NCBI RefSeq assembly: GCF_014635545.1
Contig: NZ_BMDA01000006.1
Span: 1-64,000, forward strand
Source: Acinetobacter courvalinii
Lineage (GTDB): Bacteria > Pseudomonadota > Gammaproteobacteria > Pseudomonadales > Moraxellaceae
Direction: 5' to 3'
Length of the DNA stretch: 64,000 nt
Notes under the pieces: generated by a model
Told to the model about the DNA's origin: nothing
Database searches by the model: none
What the model saw: only the letters and a program-made list of their open reading frames with translations
Shown here: piece after piece, positions 9,011 through 18,913 of the stretch
Numbering within the stretch: the stretch's first letter is position 1
Layout of the letters: the number at the start of each line of letters is the position of its first letter
Translations under genes and position numbers: made by a program

Positions 9011-10762
9011 ATGAGTAAGAAAGATTGGATATTACAGACTAAAGAAATTCGTAGGTCTTTTAATAATGCAACTTGGATACCATTAAGAGCATCACAGAAT
9101 AGTACTCATGGGGATATTAGAAATATCGGATACATTGAAGATTACTTCGGGTGCGGTACAGTTGCTTTTCCTGAAAAGCATATGAGTTTAGCTGACAGCT
9201 TAAGTTGGAGTGACATAGGAATAGGTTGTGAGACAACTCCATATGCCTATGATGATGGATATTATAAAACGGTTGAAGAGTATCAATACAATGATAAACA
9301 ACCTATAGGGACTCATTTAGTATTTAGCTATACACATCCTTTAACACACAAGCGTGAATGGATAATTAACCCTGATTTAATCATGGCACTACAGCTAGTG
9401 AAGGAGGGAAATATTTGGGTAAGTCCGTTGGAAAATTTTACTCCCGTAATTAAGGAGATATTTGATGAAAATAATGATCATGTACTTATCGAAATTAAAA
9501 AAGAATTTTTAATAGACTATCTTGCTGCTAGAAATCTAAACCTGCGAATTTCATATTACCGACAAAGAGTTGAGAATGTAGAAAGTCTAGAAACCAGCCC
9601 TTATAAGGATCTTGAAGATAAAAATGAAGAGATTGAAGGCGGTAGATTCGAACTTTTAATCCGCGATCTTGAAAGTGTTTATGGCGGTACATGGGCGTCC
9701 ATGCGAGTGTGGAGAACTGATATTGATAATGAAGAAGATGCTCCTGTAATGGGAGAAGAGAATGATGAAAATACAGCATATGAACAAAGAGGGGGCTATA
9801 CAGGAGGATATTCAGGTGTAAGAGTCGAGGGAGAATTTTTCAAAGATGAATGGATAAAGCATAACGGGAAAAGTATCAGAATAAGAAATGACCAAGATGA
9901 CAATTTACCTAGCTTTATTATTGAAACAGATGGACGAAGAATAACCTCTGATAAATTAAATGATGAATCTATTGGACGTTGGCTTTGGTTTAGATCTTCT
10001 GTAATTAATGAACTACTTACGTATAGAGGTTTTTCTTTAAATTGGTATACACAGGAAACAGGGGCTATAAATTCTTCCTCAGGTTATAGAACACATTTTG
10101 GTTTAAATGTAGCCGATTATATAACAGTATATGCTTATGATATTGCTCGACTAAAACCTTGGGAACAACATGTTTGGTTAAGTCATAATGTAGTGCCTGA
10201 TGGTAAAGTATCAGCTGAGTTAATGTTGTCTCAAGTAGAAGCTAATCCAGCTAAAACCCATGCTCCAGAAATAAAATTATTTGAACTGGCAAAGGTATTA
10301 GAGCAAAATTTTTATGAAAAATATAAGTTAGAAATTTTTTTACATAAAGTTGATGCAGATACCTTCTTTAAGAATATTTCTCGATTTGCTAGTAAAGATG
10401 AACCATCCTTATTGCGATTAGCAAAAGAGCTAGCTCGCTTTTTTTCAGAACGTTTAAATAAAAAAGCTCTCAAACAGCTTTCCAATCATAAATTAAAAAA
10501 TGATCTAGGCTCAAATAAACTTTTTGAAAGTATTTTGGCGGATAAAGTAGGTGAGGATAAAGCTCGTCAAATGTTTGGCATAATTGCTGGTATATACGAT
10601 ATGAGGAATGGAGATGCACATATAGCAGGATCTAAAATTAGTGATGCCATTAAATTAGCTGAAGTTGATGATGATCAATCATATCTTAGACAAGGTCAGC
10701 AGCTTATTGATAATCTTGCTAAATCTATATATTTCATAATTAGAAAGTTATTTGATGAATAA
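9011..10762 (+). CDS. Protein of unknown function with C-terminal HEPN-like motif
   Basis: I do not recognise a named family for this 583-residue soluble protein. It has no signal peptide or membrane segment. Residues 1 to about 430 look like a beta-rich globular region with many aromatic residues and an acidic, Gly-rich linker around 240-275 (EENDENTAYEQ, GGYTGGYSG). Residues 440-583 are helical and Lys/Leu-rich and contain YDMRNGDAHIAG, with Arg532 and His537 spaced as R-x4-H, the signature of HEPN ribonucleases. HEPN proteins are common toxins and abortive-infection effectors. The gene is AT-rich, has AGG- and GGG-type ribosome sites, stands alone between housekeeping genes and ends before its own terminator, all consistent with horizontal gain. 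An anti-phage role is inference only. Confidence 0.75.
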   Translation: MSKKDWILQTKEIRRSFNNATWIPLRASQNSTHGDIRNIGYIEDYFGCGTVAFPEKHMSLADSLSWSDIGIGCETTPYAYDDGYYKTVEEYQYNDKQPIGTHLVFSYTHPLTHKREWIINPDLIMALQLVKEGNIWVSPLENFTPVIKEIFDENNDHVLIEIKKEFLIDYLAARNLNLRISYYRQRVENVESLETSPYKDLEDKNEEIEGGRFELLIRDLESVYGGTWASMRVWRTDIDNEEDAPVMGEENDENTAYEQRGGYTGGYSGVRVEGEFFKDEWIKHNGKSIRIRNDQDDNLPSFIIETDGRRITSDKLNDESIGRWLWFRSSVINELLTYRGFSLNWYTQETGAINSSSGYRTHFGLNVADYITVYAYDIARLKPWEQHVWLSHNVVPDGKVSAELMLSQVEANPAKTHAPEIKLFELAKVLEQNFYEKYKLEIFLHKVDADTFFKNISRFASKDEPSLLRLAKELARFFSERLNKKALKQLSNHKLKNDLGSNKLFESILADKVGEDKARQMFGIIAGIYDMRNGDAHIAGSKISDAIKLAEVDDDQSYLRQGQQLIDNLAKSIYFIIRKLFDE

Positions 10763-10831
10763 AAATCCTACATTTTCCCCAATTTAAAAAAGTAGAATAC
10801 TTTTGAATAATCACCTTAACCATTTGGCAAG

Positions 10832-10861
10832 AAAAAAAGCGACTAACACCGTCGCTTTTTT
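10832..10861. terminator. Bidirectional terminator between the HEPN-like gene and the rutR-like gene
   Basis: GCGAC and GTCGC (10839-10855) pair around a 7-base loop. An A tract lies before and a T tract after the stem, so it can end transcription from both convergent genes. Confidence 0.8.
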
Positions 10862-10901
10862 CGTTTATTTCAATCGCTAAAACAAGGCTTGTGAAGAAAA
10901 T

Positions 10902-11546
10902 TTAACGTGGCAACACGCCGTATAACATCACATGCACAGTATGCTCGATGCTGCGTTGAAACATACTACGATTACGCAAGGTTTTTCCTGTTACCATTTC
11001 AATCTGGGTCGAGAAATCCGCGTAATTCTGTGTAATGGCCCAGATATTCAGAATCAACAGTTCTGGATCAATCTCTGCCGACAATTTACCTTGTTCTTGC
11101 CAAGTTTGAATGACTTTAGCTTTACGCTTAAACAGTTTTTTTAACGGACCTTTCAAGATCGGCAAAATATGAGGTGCACCTTGAATAATCTCGAGTGCAA
11201 ATAAACGTGAAGCCTTTGGCTGGTCACGTGAACTTTCGATTTTTTGAATTAAATAATGCGTCAGTGCTTCTGTCGGTTCAAGTTCTGACTCCAAAGTCTG
11301 TAAAGGCGCCAGCCATTTTTGCAGAACCGTGGTCAGCACTTCCACATACAGTGACTCTTTATTTTCATAGTAGTAGAAAATATTAGATTTATGCATATTT
11401 GCGAGCTGTGCAATCTCATCCAGACTTGCGCCACTAAACCCATAGACGGAAAAAACATCCAGGGCAGCATTCAGCAGTTGATTGCGCTTTTGTGTACTTT
11501 TTTTCTGTTCCATCTGCGAGCTTGATTCAAAAAATGTCATTGACAT
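10902..11546 (-). CDS. TetR family regulator, RutR-like
   Basis: The 214-residue protein has an N-terminal TetR helix-turn-helix (ALDVFSVYGFSGASLDEIAQLANMHKSNIFYYYENKE begins near residue 28; shown here only as position) and a C-terminal ligand domain of the RutR/YcdC type, recognisable in WLAPLQ, SRLFALEIIQGAP, AITQNYADF and TGKTLRN. E. coli RutR senses uracil or thymine and controls pyrimidine breakdown. No rut genes are present here; the nearest genes are the ssu operon, 209 bp upstream on the same strand, so the target is open. An alternative start at 11513 (MEQKKS) is possible; neither has a strong ribosome site. Confidence 0.85.
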   Translation of the reverse strand: MSMTFFESSSQMEQKKSTQKRNQLLNAALDVFSVYGFSGASLDEIAQLANMHKSNIFYYYENKESLYVEVLTTVLQKWLAPLQTLESELEPTEALTHYLIQKIESSRDQPKASRLFALEIIQGAPHILPILKGPLKKLFKRKAKVIQTWQEQGKLSAEIDPELLILNIWAITQNYADFSTQIEMVTGKTLRNRSMFQRSIEHTVHVMLYGVLPR

Positions 11547-11734
11547 TGTAAGATAAATTGCCGGATTTGTGCACAGTCACAGAATTTTTTTATCGAAAAA
11601 ATTATACTTTTTGGGCCAAAATTAGGGATGTGTTTGATAATTATTGAAATCTAAAAAAGGTCATACATATTTTGTAAATAATTCATCTGTTGGTCATCAA
11701 TTGGAATCCTTATTTTTGATGATTTGACGCATTT

Positions 11735-11772
11735 TTTAGAAAAAGTGAAACGGTTTTAGGTGGCTAAAACCG
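11735..11772 (-). terminator. Terminator overlapping the end of ssuB
   Basis: CTAAAACCG (11764-11772) pairs perfectly with CGGTTTTAG (11751-11759) around a 4-base loop. On the minus strand the stem is followed by a T-rich stretch. The stem includes the ssuB stop codon, so termination is placed inside the last codons of the operon. Confidence 0.75.
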
Positions 11773-12556
11773 CATCAAGAACTTGTTGTTCAAGTTGTGC
11801 AAAAGCAATACTCTTTTTACGTGGACGTGGCAGATTCACCTGAAAATTATGCGCAATATGGCCCTGATCCAGAAGGATAATTCGATCTGCTAGCTGGACA
11901 GCTTCACTTACATCATGTGTCACCAGAATGGCGGTAAAACCTTGTTCCTTCCAGAGACGTTCAATCAGGTTTTGCATTTCCAAACGGGTCAGGGCATCTA
12001 AGGCGCCTAAAGGTTCATCCAGAAGCAAGATACGAGGAGAATGCGAGAGCGCACGTGCCAGTGCGGCACGTTGACGTTGCCCCCCTGAGAGTTGTGCAGG
12101 CCATTGCGAGGCTTTCTCTTTTAAGCCGACTTTTTCCAGTAAGGTTGCTGCGAGTTGGTGCTGTTCTTTAGGTAGTCCCAGTTGCACATTTTGCAGCACG
12201 CTTTTCCATGGCAGCAGGCGAGGGTCCTGAAACATCACCCGAATGTCTGCATTGGTGATACCTTCACGAAAATGACGGGCGGACTGGAATTTAATTTCAC
12301 CATAACTGGCTTTTTCGAGTTGGGCAATCAGACGAAGCAGGGTACTTTTACCACAGCCACTACGTCCGACGACCGCAACAAATTCACCTGCCTGAATATG
12401 CAAATCAAGATCTTCCAGAACCTTGACCTTACCATAAAACTTATATAGTTGCTCAATCAAAATATCTGCGCCATTGGCAGGTGCCTGAGCTGTTTCTGGT
12501 TCAGTCACAGGTTGCACCAGATTGTTGTCATAGAAATTTAGATTTAAATTACTCAT
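11756..12556 (-). CDS. ssuB: Sulfonate ABC transporter ATP-binding protein
   Basis: This 266-residue ATPase powers import of aliphatic sulfonates. It has Walker A (GRSGCGKST, near residue 65), a Q-loop ([13 protein letters not shown]), the ABC signature [15 protein letters not shown] and Walker B ([12 protein letters not shown]), then the switch His in VTHDVSEA. An N-terminal extension of about 30 residues precedes the ABC domain. The ATG chosen follows a GGGAGAT ribosome site placed within the end of ssuC; a longer upstream reading lacks one. It is the last gene of the ssu operon. Confidence 0.94.
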   Translation of the reverse strand: MSNLNLNFYDNNLVQPVTEPETAQAPANGADILIEQLYKFYGKVKVLEDLDLHIQAGEFVAVVGRSGCGKSTLLRLIAQLEKASYGEIKFQSARHFREGITNADIRVMFQDPRLLPWKSVLQNVQLGLPKEQHQLAATLLEKVGLKEKASQWPAQLSGGQRQRAALARALSHSPRILLLDEPLGALDALTRLEMQNLIERLWKEQGFTAILVTHDVSEAVQLADRIILLDQGHIAHNFQVNLPRPRKKSIAFAQLEQQVLDAVLAT

Positions 12557-12569
12557 CTTTATCTCCCTT

Positions 12570-13373
12570 TTATTTCTGGTAGCCTGCATGCCAGCGTAAT
12601 AAATAACGTTCTAAACCTTGAGCCAAGACATCGGCCAATTTGCCCAGCAGTGCGTAGAGTAAAATACCGACCAGAACAATATCAGTCTGTAAAAATTCCC
12701 GTGCATTCATGGTCATATAGCCGATTCCTGATTGTGCAGAAATTGTTTCGGCCACAATCAAAAGGACCCAGACCAGTCCTAAAGAGAAACGCAGACCGAC
12801 CAGTATGGAAGGCATGGCACCAGGTAAAATGATGTCTTTATACAACTGCCAGCGGCTTAGCCCATAACTTTTACCCATCTCGATCAGCTGGGGATCGACG
12901 GAACGGATGCCGTGATAGGTATTGATGTAGATCGGGAAAAATACGCCTACCGCAACCAGAAACAGTTTGGCCGTTTCATCAATTCCGAACCATAAAATTA
13001 CTAATGGAATCAGCGCCAATGCCGGAATGTTACGGATCATTTGTAAAGTGGTATCAAGCAAGGTTGAAGCAATACGCGATGAGCCGTTAAGTAGCCCTAA
13101 AATCAGCCCCAAGCCACCGCCAATCAGTAAACCCAGCAAAGCGCGACCCGCACTGACTTTAACATGCTGCCAAAGTTCACCACTGAGCAGTAAGTGCCAG
13201 AACGCACTTATCACAGCACTTGGAGCGGGTAATACTCGGCTTTGTAACAGGCCCGAACTCGAAGCAGCTTGCCAAACCAGCACCAGTAACACTGGAAATA
13301 GCCAAGGCAATAAACTGCTGCCTATTTTTTGTGTTCCACGTGAAACATTATTGACGGAAACTTTGCTATTCAT
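12570..13373 (-). CDS. ssuC: Sulfonate ABC transporter permease
   Basis: The 267-residue inner-membrane protein has about six membrane segments and the binding-protein-dependent permease EAA loop ([24 protein letters not shown] begins near residue 165), which docks onto Ssu[24 protein letters not shown] is typical of SsuC/TauC. Its ATG overlaps the ssuD stop codon (ATGA), indicating coupled translation in the order ssuD-ssuC-ssuB, as in E. coli and Pseudomonas. Confidence 0.94.
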   Translation of the reverse strand: MNSKVSVNNVSRGTQKIGSSLLPWLFPVLLVLVWQAASSSGLLQSRVLPAPSAVISAFWHLLLSGELWQHVKVSAGRALLGLLIGGGLGLILGLLNGSSRIASTLLDTTLQMIRNIPALALIPLVILWFGIDETAKLFLVAVGVFFPIYINTYHGIRSVDPQLIEMGKSYGLSRWQLYKDIILPGAMPSILVGLRFSLGLVWVLLIVAETISAQSGIGYMTMNAREFLQTDIVLVGILLYALLGKLADVLAQGLERYLLRWHAGYQK

Positions 13374-14545
13374 GCAGTCTCCTTGGCTAAGGGCTTAGCT
13401 TCCTTGACCTCCGGCACGTAGTTATTGGCAATAATTTCACCAAATGGTCCGGTTAAATGTGGCTGTGCCAGTTTCTCGCGGGTTTTAAGGGGTAATAATG
13501 GGAACACCAGTTCAGCAAAACGGATCGATTCTTCCAGATGTGGATAGCCCGAGAAAATAAAGGTATCGATACCTAAATCGGCATATTCCTGAATACGTGC
13601 CGCGACCGTTTCAGGATCACCGACCAAAGCGGTTCCTGCGCCGCCACGGACCAGCCCAATGCCTGCCCAGAGGTTCGGTGAAACTTCAAGTTGGTCTTTA
13701 CGTCCGCCGTGAAGGGCAGCCATACGCTGCTGGCCAACAGAATCCATTTGCGCAAATTTTTTCTGTGCTGCGGCAATGGTGGCATCATCTAGATATTGAA
13801 TCAGCTCATCTGCTGCTGCCCAGGCCTGTTCATTGGTCTCACGCACAATCACATGTAAGCGGATCCCATAATTCAGGGTACGCCCTTTGGCCGCTGCTTT
13901 GGCACGCAAATATTCGACCTTTTCTTTCACTGCAGCAGGAGGTTCACCCCAGGTTAAATAAGTATCGACCTGTTCCGCCGCCAATTCGGTTGCCGCTTCT
14001 GATGAACCGCCAAACCACAGTGGAGGATAAGGTTGCTGTACAGGCGGGTAGAGCAGTTTGGCGTCATCGACACTGAGGCGTTCGCCGTGAAAGGTAAACG
14101 ATTCGCCGGTATGTGAGCGGGTCAGGATTTCACGCCAGATTTTGACATATTCAGAGGCAGTCTGATAACGGGTACTGTGATCTTCATAGAGACCATCACC
14201 CTTGAGTTCTTGCTCGTCACCGCCCGTCACCAGATTAAGCAGAATACGGCCATTGGAAAGACGGTCGAAGGTGGCAGCCATCCGTGCAGCAAGTGCCGGG
14301 GTGGTAATGCCAGGACGTAGCGCCACCAGGAATTTCAGCTGGTTGGTGGCATCAATCAGGCTGGCAGCGGTGATCCACGGATCTTCACAAGAGCGACCAG
14401 TCGGAATCAGGACACCGGCATAACCGAGATTGTCTACCGCTACGGCAATCTGTTTCATATAAGCATGATCGACCTGACGAGCGCCCTTGCTGGTGCCAAG
14501 ATAACGACTGTCACCATGAGTGGGAATAAACCAGAAAATATTCAT
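13370..14545 (-). CDS. ssuD: FMNH2-dependent alkanesulfonate monooxygenase
   Basis: SsuD uses FMNH2 and O2 to release sulfite from alkanesulfonates, providing sulfur during sulfate limitation. The 391-residue protein belongs to the bacterial luciferase-like TIM-barrel family: it starts [19 protein letters not shown], followed by [22 protein letters not shown] and LVALRPG, all typical of SsuD. The usual FMN reductase partner SsuE is not in this operon. It lies between the binding-protein genes and ssuC. Confidence 0.96.
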   Translation of the reverse strand: MNIFWFIPTHGDSRYLGTSKGARQVDHAYMKQIAVAVDNLGYAGVLIPTGRSCEDPWITAASLIDATNQLKFLVALRPGITTPALAARMAATFDRLSNGRILLNLVTGGDEQELKGDGLYEDHSTRYQTASEYVKIWREILTRSHTGESFTFHGERLSVDDAKLLYPPVQQPYPPLWFGGSSEAATELAAEQVDTYLTWGEPPAAVKEKVEYLRAKAAAKGRTLNYGIRLHVIVRETNEQAWAAADELIQYLDDATIAAAQKKFAQMDSVGQQRMAALHGGRKDQLEVSPNLWAGIGLVRGGAGTALVGDPETVAARIQEYADLGIDTFIFSGYPHLEESIRFAELVFPLLPLKTREKLAQPHLTGPFGEIIANNYVPEVKEAKPLAKETA

Positions 14546-14577
14546 GTCGATGTTCCTTATGAAAATGAAATCAATGT

Positions 14578-15564
14578 TTATTGGGCAGACCAGACACTGT
14601 GCTGAATATCAATCTGCACAGGAATGAGTTGCTCTTGTTTAAATAAATCGGCAATTTGTTGCTGACTCTTTATGACCTCTGCTGTGAGGATGTGCACAGG
14701 CGATGGTTTTGGTCGTTTGTCTAAAACACGTTGCGCCACAGGAAGGCTCAGCCCCGTACTTTGTGCATAAATCTGTAGTGCCTGATCTTGGTGCTGCACA
14801 ATCCACTGATCTGCAATGTTGATGCTCTTAATCAGCTTTGGCGCAGAATCAGGATGCTTTTGAATAAAATCAGGATTACCAATATAAAAAGAATAAGTGG
14901 TTGGAAAAGCAGAGCCATCGACCAAGGTTTTGGTATGGCCTTGCAGTTCTGCTGTACCTAAGTAGGGTTCCCAAATTGCCCACGCATCAACGGCCTGTTT
15001 GTCAAAAGCTGCGCGTGCATCGGCAGGAGGTAACCAGATCGGTTGAATGTCTTGCCAAGATAGACCCGCTTTCTGCAAGGTTTTTGCCAAAAGTTCGTGT
15101 GCACTGGAACCTTTTTGAACTGCGACACGTTTGCCTTTTAAGTCTTGCAGGGTGCTGATTTTATCGTTGGCATGTACTAAAACAGCCTGTCCCGTCGGCG
15201 CAACCACTTCATAAGCCACATAGCTCAATGGTTTAGCCGCGGCCTGAGCAAAGATCGGTGGCGTATTGCCGACATAACCAAAATCAACTGCCCCGACTGC
15301 AAGTGCTTCAAGCATCTGTGGGCCAGCAGGGAATTCACGCCATTCAATTTTGGCATTCGGAAATTCTTGCTCAAATAGCTTTTGTTGTTTTGCAACCAAC
15401 AAACTGAGAGAAGATTTCTGGAAACCGATCGAGAGTGTTTTTACCGCTGTATTTTCAGTTGTTGAAGGTGCTTTCTCCGTATGCTGTTCGGGTTTCTGGC
15501 AACCACTCAGCGAAAATGTAGAGATCAGCACACCCAGAACAGAAACTTTAGATAACAACTTCAT
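14578..15564 (-). CDS. ssuA: Sulfonate ABC transporter substrate-binding lipoprotein
   Basis: The 328-residue protein has a signal peptide ending in a lipobox (STFSLSGC), so it should be membrane-anchored in the periplasm. The mature part shows SsuA/NMT1-type elements: [46 protein letters not shown] (near residues 75-105), and the ligand-site segment [25 protein letters not shown] chose the ATG behind AGGATC; a TTG 12 bases upstream gives a worse start. It lies 12 bp downstream of a second ssuA-like gene. Confidence 0.92.
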   Translation of the reverse strand: MKLLSKVSVLGVLISTFSLSGCQKPEQHTEKAPSTTENTAVKTLSIGFQKSSLSLLVAKQQKLFEQEFPNAKIEWREFPAGPQMLEALAVGAVDFGYVGNTPPIFAQAAAKPLSYVAYEVVAPTGQAVLVHANDKISTLQDLKGKRVAVQKGSSAHELLAKTLQKAGLSWQDIQPIWLPPADARAAFDKQAVDAWAIWEPYLGTAELQGHTKTLVDGSAFPTTYSFYIGNPDFIQKHPDSAPKLIKSINIADQWIVQHQDQALQIYAQSTGLSLPVAQRVLDKRPKPSPVHILTAEVIKSQQQIADLFKQEQLIPVQIDIQHSVWSAQ

Positions 15565-15576
15565 GATGATCCTCAA

Positions 15577-16569
15577 TTATTTAACTTCGTTCTTCAATAA
15601 GGCATCTTGGATCACAAGCTGCTTTGGAATCAGTTTCTGGGCAAAAAATGCATCGGCTACATATTGCTGTTCTTTGGCAACCTTTTCGGAAATAGGCTGA
15701 ACTCCAAAGCCCATACGCGAAATTGATGTTTTTAAAATATCGAATTCAAGTGCGGTGGGTTTTTCTAACAGTTTTGCAGCATCGTCTGGATGCGTTTTGA
15801 CCCAGTCCGTGGTTTGATTAAGCGTGGTGACTACGGTATTTAGCACTTGCGGATGATTTTGTGCGAATTGGCGATCAGATAGATAGAATTGATGGTTACT
15901 GACCAGATGTTCGCCATTGGCAATGACACGTGCATGAATCTGATGTTCAGCTGCAGCAAGGAATGGATCCCAGATCACCCATGCATCGACAGCACCTTTT
16001 TCAAAGGCAGCACGTGCATCTGAAGGCGGAAGGTAAACGGGCTGGATATCACTTAAGGTCAGATTATTTTCTTCCAGCAATTTAAGTAATAGGTAATGCA
16101 CGTTGGAACCTTTATTCAATGCAATACGTTTGCCTTTTAAATCCTGAATCGATTGAATTGGCGAATCTTTTTGCACAATCAAGGCTTCTGCAGATGGGGC
16201 AGCGGGCTGATTGGCCACATAGACCAGATTGGGATTGGCAGCCTGGGCAAAGATCGGTGGTGCTTCACCGGCCTCACCCAAGACCACACTTCCGACGTTT
16301 AAACCTTCCAATAACTGGGGTCCGGCTGGGAATTCAACCCATTTCACCTGTACACCCTGAGCAGCAAGCGTTTTTTCTAATTCACCTTTTGCTTTGACAA
16401 TCGGCAAGATGCCATACTTTTGAAAGCCGATATTTAATGTGGTGGTTTCTTGTTTTTTGGTGCTTTGCTGCTCAGGTTTTTTGGCACAGCCTGCAACACC
16501 CATCAAACTGGCAAGACTTGCCGCGATGAGGGTATATGTTGTCCATGAGCGATGGTTTGAAATAGCCAT
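15577..16569 (-). CDS. Second sulfonate-type ABC substrate-binding lipoprotein
   Basis: The 330-residue protein is a clear paralogue of the adjacent SsuA: it shares [46 protein letters not shown] and PPSDARAAFEKGAVDAWVIWDPFL. It also has a lipobox (LMGVAGC). It is the first gene of the operon, with GGGGAG as ribosome site. Two binding proteins may feed one SsuBC transporter with different sulfonates or sulfate esters. The sequence between the conserved blocks has diverged well, so the duplication is not recent. Confidence 0.88.
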   Translation of the reverse strand: MAISNHRSWTTYTLIAASLASLMGVAGCAKKPEQQSTKKQETTTLNIGFQKYGILPIVKAKGELEKTLAAQGVQVKWVEFPAGPQLLEGLNVGSVVLGEAGEAPPIFAQAANPNLVYVANQPAAPSAEALIVQKDSPIQSIQDLKGKRIALNKGSNVHYLLLKLLEENNLTLSDIQPVYLPPSDARAAFEKGAVDAWVIWDPFLAAAEHQIHARVIANGEHLVSNHQFYLSDRQFAQNHPQVLNTVVTTLNQTTDWVKTHPDDAAKLLEKPTALEFDILKTSISRMGFGVQPISEKVAKEQQYVADAFFAQKLIPKQLVIQDALLKNEVK

Positions 16570-16881
16570 GATGGTTGTGCTCCCCGAAAAATCAAAAGAT
16601 TTAAATAGATGAGCAACTAAGCTAAAACTTTTTTTATTGCATAAAAAATAACAAATCGGGCTTTGTTTATGAGGAAAAGTGCAAAATACAAGATTGCATA
16701 ACCTTATCCATAAATGGAATAAGAATTAAAAAATGAAATATATTAAGTTTTTGTTTTTAATTGAATTTTTATTATTTTATCGGTTGGTGAATTTATTCTT
16801 CATACAGACTTAAGCAGAGATAATGATGATGAAGAGAGATCTTTATCAAAAATAAACATATCTCTTCACCATGCTGAATGC
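16570..16881. other. Intergenic region upstream of the ssu operon
   Basis: This 312-bp AT-rich gap lies between argA and the first ssu gene, both on the minus strand. It holds the ssu promoter region and the palindrome at 16703-16723. A weak imperfect hairpin (16831-16840 with 16858-16867) lies behind argA and lacks a T tract. No small ORF or RNA gene is apparent. Confidence 0.55.
16703..16723. promoter_or_regulatory. Near-palindrome upstream of ssu, possible CysB-type site
   Basis: CTTATCCAT and ATGGAATAAG face each other across this 21-bp stretch, about 135 bp upstream of the first ssu start codon. On the minus strand it contains TTATTCCATTTA, which is close to the loose TTA-N2-CC-N-TT half-site reported for CysB. 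CysB/Cbl control ssu genes in enterobacteria. Assignment here is inference from location and partial match. Confidence 0.35.
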
Positions 16882-18237
16882 TTAGTGCAGTCTCTTTTTA
16901 AATACCAGAGAATTACGTTGATAGTTATATAACTCCTGACGCGCATTCGGTAAATCATCGACGCTGGCAGGGACAAAGCCCTGTTCTAGAAACCAGTGCG
17001 CGGTTCGGGTGGTGAGTACGAAGAGCTGTTGAATACCTTGTTGTTTGGCTTTGCTTTCCAGAAATTGTAAAATCTGGCTACCGCGATTGGATTTACGATA
17101 GCTTGAATCCACAGCCACGCAGGCAATTTCAGCAGAACGGATTTCATCTGATCCGGCCGGAATCGGGTATAGGGCTGCACAGGCCAGGATCATACCGTCC
17201 CGTTCAATCACCGCAAACTGTTCAATTTCACTTTCCAGACGTTCGCGCGAGCGATATACCAGAATACCTTCCTGCTCCAGTGGACGTAACAGGTTAATTA
17301 AACCGCCGACGTCATTGATATTGGCAATGCGGACTTCTTCATAGTGTGCATCAGTAATCAGGGTACCGACACCATCACGGGTGAATAGCTCTTCAATCAG
17401 GGCACCATCATAGGCATATGAAATCAGATGCACACGATGCACTCCCGATAAAGAGGCCTGTTGCGCCTGTTTGAGATGGAGCGCGAATTCTGGATATTGT
17501 TGCTGGTTCTGTTGAATATAGGGTTCCAGCTGATGCGGATTTAACTCACGCAATAACTGGTGCTGCGTATCCATTAAACCTTGTCTTTCACCCAGGAAAA
17601 TCAGTTTATCGGCTTTTAATGCAATCGCGGTCTTGGTCGCCACTTCTTCTGCCAGTAAATTAAAGACTTCCCCTGTGGTTGAATAGCCGGTTGGCCCTAG
17701 CAGGACAATATTATGGTTATCCAGATGACGCTGAATGGCATCAGTATCCACCGAACGGACTTCACCCGTAAGCTGGAAGTCGATACCATCACGAATCCCG
17801 TAAGGTTTGGCGGTGACAAAATTACCAGACACCACATCAATGCGAGCGCCGTACATTGGTGAATTGGCCAGACCCATCGAGAGTAGGGCTTCAATTTCCA
17901 AACGGATTGAACCCACCGCATTCATGACGCCACGTAATGATTCGCGGGTGGTAATGCGATGGTTCTGGTGAAATGGCGTGTCAATATTGCGATCAAGCAG
18001 ATTCTGGTTGATTTGCGGGCGTGCGCCGTAAACCAGAATCAGTCGGATGCCCAGAGAGTGCAACAGGGCAATATCATGAATAATATGCTGAAAATTTTCG
18101 TGCTGAACTGCTTCACCGGCAAACATCAGGATAAAGGTTTTATCACGATGGGCGTTAATATACGGTGCGGAATGGCGAAACCAGTGTACATAATCTTGGG
18201 TTGTACTATGTAACGTTTCAGTCATTTGGGTCGCCAT
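16882..18237 (-). CDS. argA: Amino-acid N-acetyltransferase (N-acetylglutamate synthase)
   Basis: ArgA catalyses the first step of arginine synthesis, acetylating glutamate with acetyl-CoA. The 451-residue protein has the two-domain gammaproteobacterial form: an N-terminal amino-acid-kinase-like domain (residues 30-290; FVLMFAGEAV-like segment, LVYGARPQI, LGPTGYSTTGEVFNL) that binds arginine for feedback control, and a C-terminal GNAT domain (about 300-445; ACVAVDSSYRKSNRGSQIL is the acetyl-CoA loop). Length matches the family. ATG at 18225 is an alternative start. Confidence 0.95.
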   Translation of the reverse strand: MATQMTETLHSTTQDYVHWFRHSAPYINAHRDKTFILMFAGEAVQHENFQHIIHDIALLHSLGIRLILVYGARPQINQNLLDRNIDTPFHQNHRITTRESLRGVMNAVGSIRLEIEALLSMGLANSPMYGARIDVVSGNFVTAKPYGIRDGIDFQLTGEVRSVDTDAIQRHLDNHNIVLLGPTGYSTTGEVFNLLAEEVATKTAIALKADKLIFLGERQGLMDTQHQLLRELNPHQLEPYIQQNQQQYPEFALHLKQAQQASLSGVHRVHLISYAYDGALIEELFTRDGVGTLITDAHYEEVRIANINDVGGLINLLRPLEQEGILVYRSRERLESEIEQFAVIERDGMILACAALYPIPAGSDEIRSAEIACVAVDSSYRKSNRGSQILQFLESKAKQQGIQQLFVLTTRTAHWFLEQGFVPASVDDLPNARQELYNYQRNSLVFKKRLH

Positions 18238-18349
18238 GTGAATCTCAGAGATGTACCAATTGATCTGATTTTAACGAAAAAAAAGAAAAGATAAATCACT
18301 TCCTAAACCAACAACCCAACTTTTAGCGGTCAAGCGATTGGGGCTGCGC

Positions 18350-18733
18350 CTAGAAACCCATAATACGGATAATGCTGTTATCTTCCGAATTGACCAAAAT
18401 ATAGTCGTTGTTGATTTTGTACCATTGCTCGTTACGGCTAGGTCGAGGAAGATTATTATCTTTATAATCGACTTTATAACCGTTGCCACGATAGTGCTGT
18501 GGCATGACATAACCTGCCTGCCAGCGATGTTGCTTTAAGCGCTCGACACCACGTTCTTCACGCATACGGCGCTCACGTTGACGATTTTCACCATCTGGAC
18601 GATCAAAGCCACGACCATTTTGCCAGCCGCCACCGCGCGAATCCTCATCACGATCGTGCGGACCTGCAAAACTCCCCATGCTACTGAACAGGGTGGTTGA
18701 ACCTAAAACCAAGATAATGAAAAATTTTTTCAT
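18350..18733 (-). CDS. RcnB-like secreted small protein
   Basis: The 127-residue protein has a signal peptide (MKKFFIILVLGSTTLFSS, cleavage near Ala24) and a mature part rich in Arg, Asp and Gly. The C-terminal half, GYVMPQHYRGNGYKVDYKDNNLP followed by WYKINNDYILVN, matches the RcnB/YohN family pattern of a Y/W-rich module after a charged linker. E. coli RcnB is a periplasmic factor in nickel/cobalt homeostasis, but most family members have no known role. No metal-transport gene is adjacent. Confidence 0.75.
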   Translation of the reverse strand: MKKFFIILVLGSTTLFSSMGSFAGPHDRDEDSRGGGWQNGRGFDRPDGENRQRERRMREERGVERLKQHRWQAGYVMPQHYRGNGYKVDYKDNNLPRPSRNEQWYKINNDYILVNSEDNSIIRIMGF

Positions 18734-18913
18734 GATGCACCTTATTGACTTCGGATGTCTCTCATGTGAACTACTGTACGTTAAAAATGCAGAGAAACTG
18801 TGAAGATCAATTCATTATTGTTTTAAAACAATGAAGAGTTTTCACTCATTTCTCTGAAAAAACAGTTTTAACCTCAGGGTCCAATGTTATTTAGAATTAT
18901 TGTAAGGATGAAA

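Noticed and set aside
8800-10901. Flanking direct repeats or an integrase marking the HEPN-like gene as a mobile element
   Set aside because: No repeat pair, tRNA target, transposase or integrase is visible on either side; gain by transfer is suggested only by composition and isolation.
13597-14076. 159-codon ORF antisense to ssuD
   Set aside because: Pro/Arg/His-rich composition typical of an antisense frame; ssuD is complete and conserved, and no start signal is visible.
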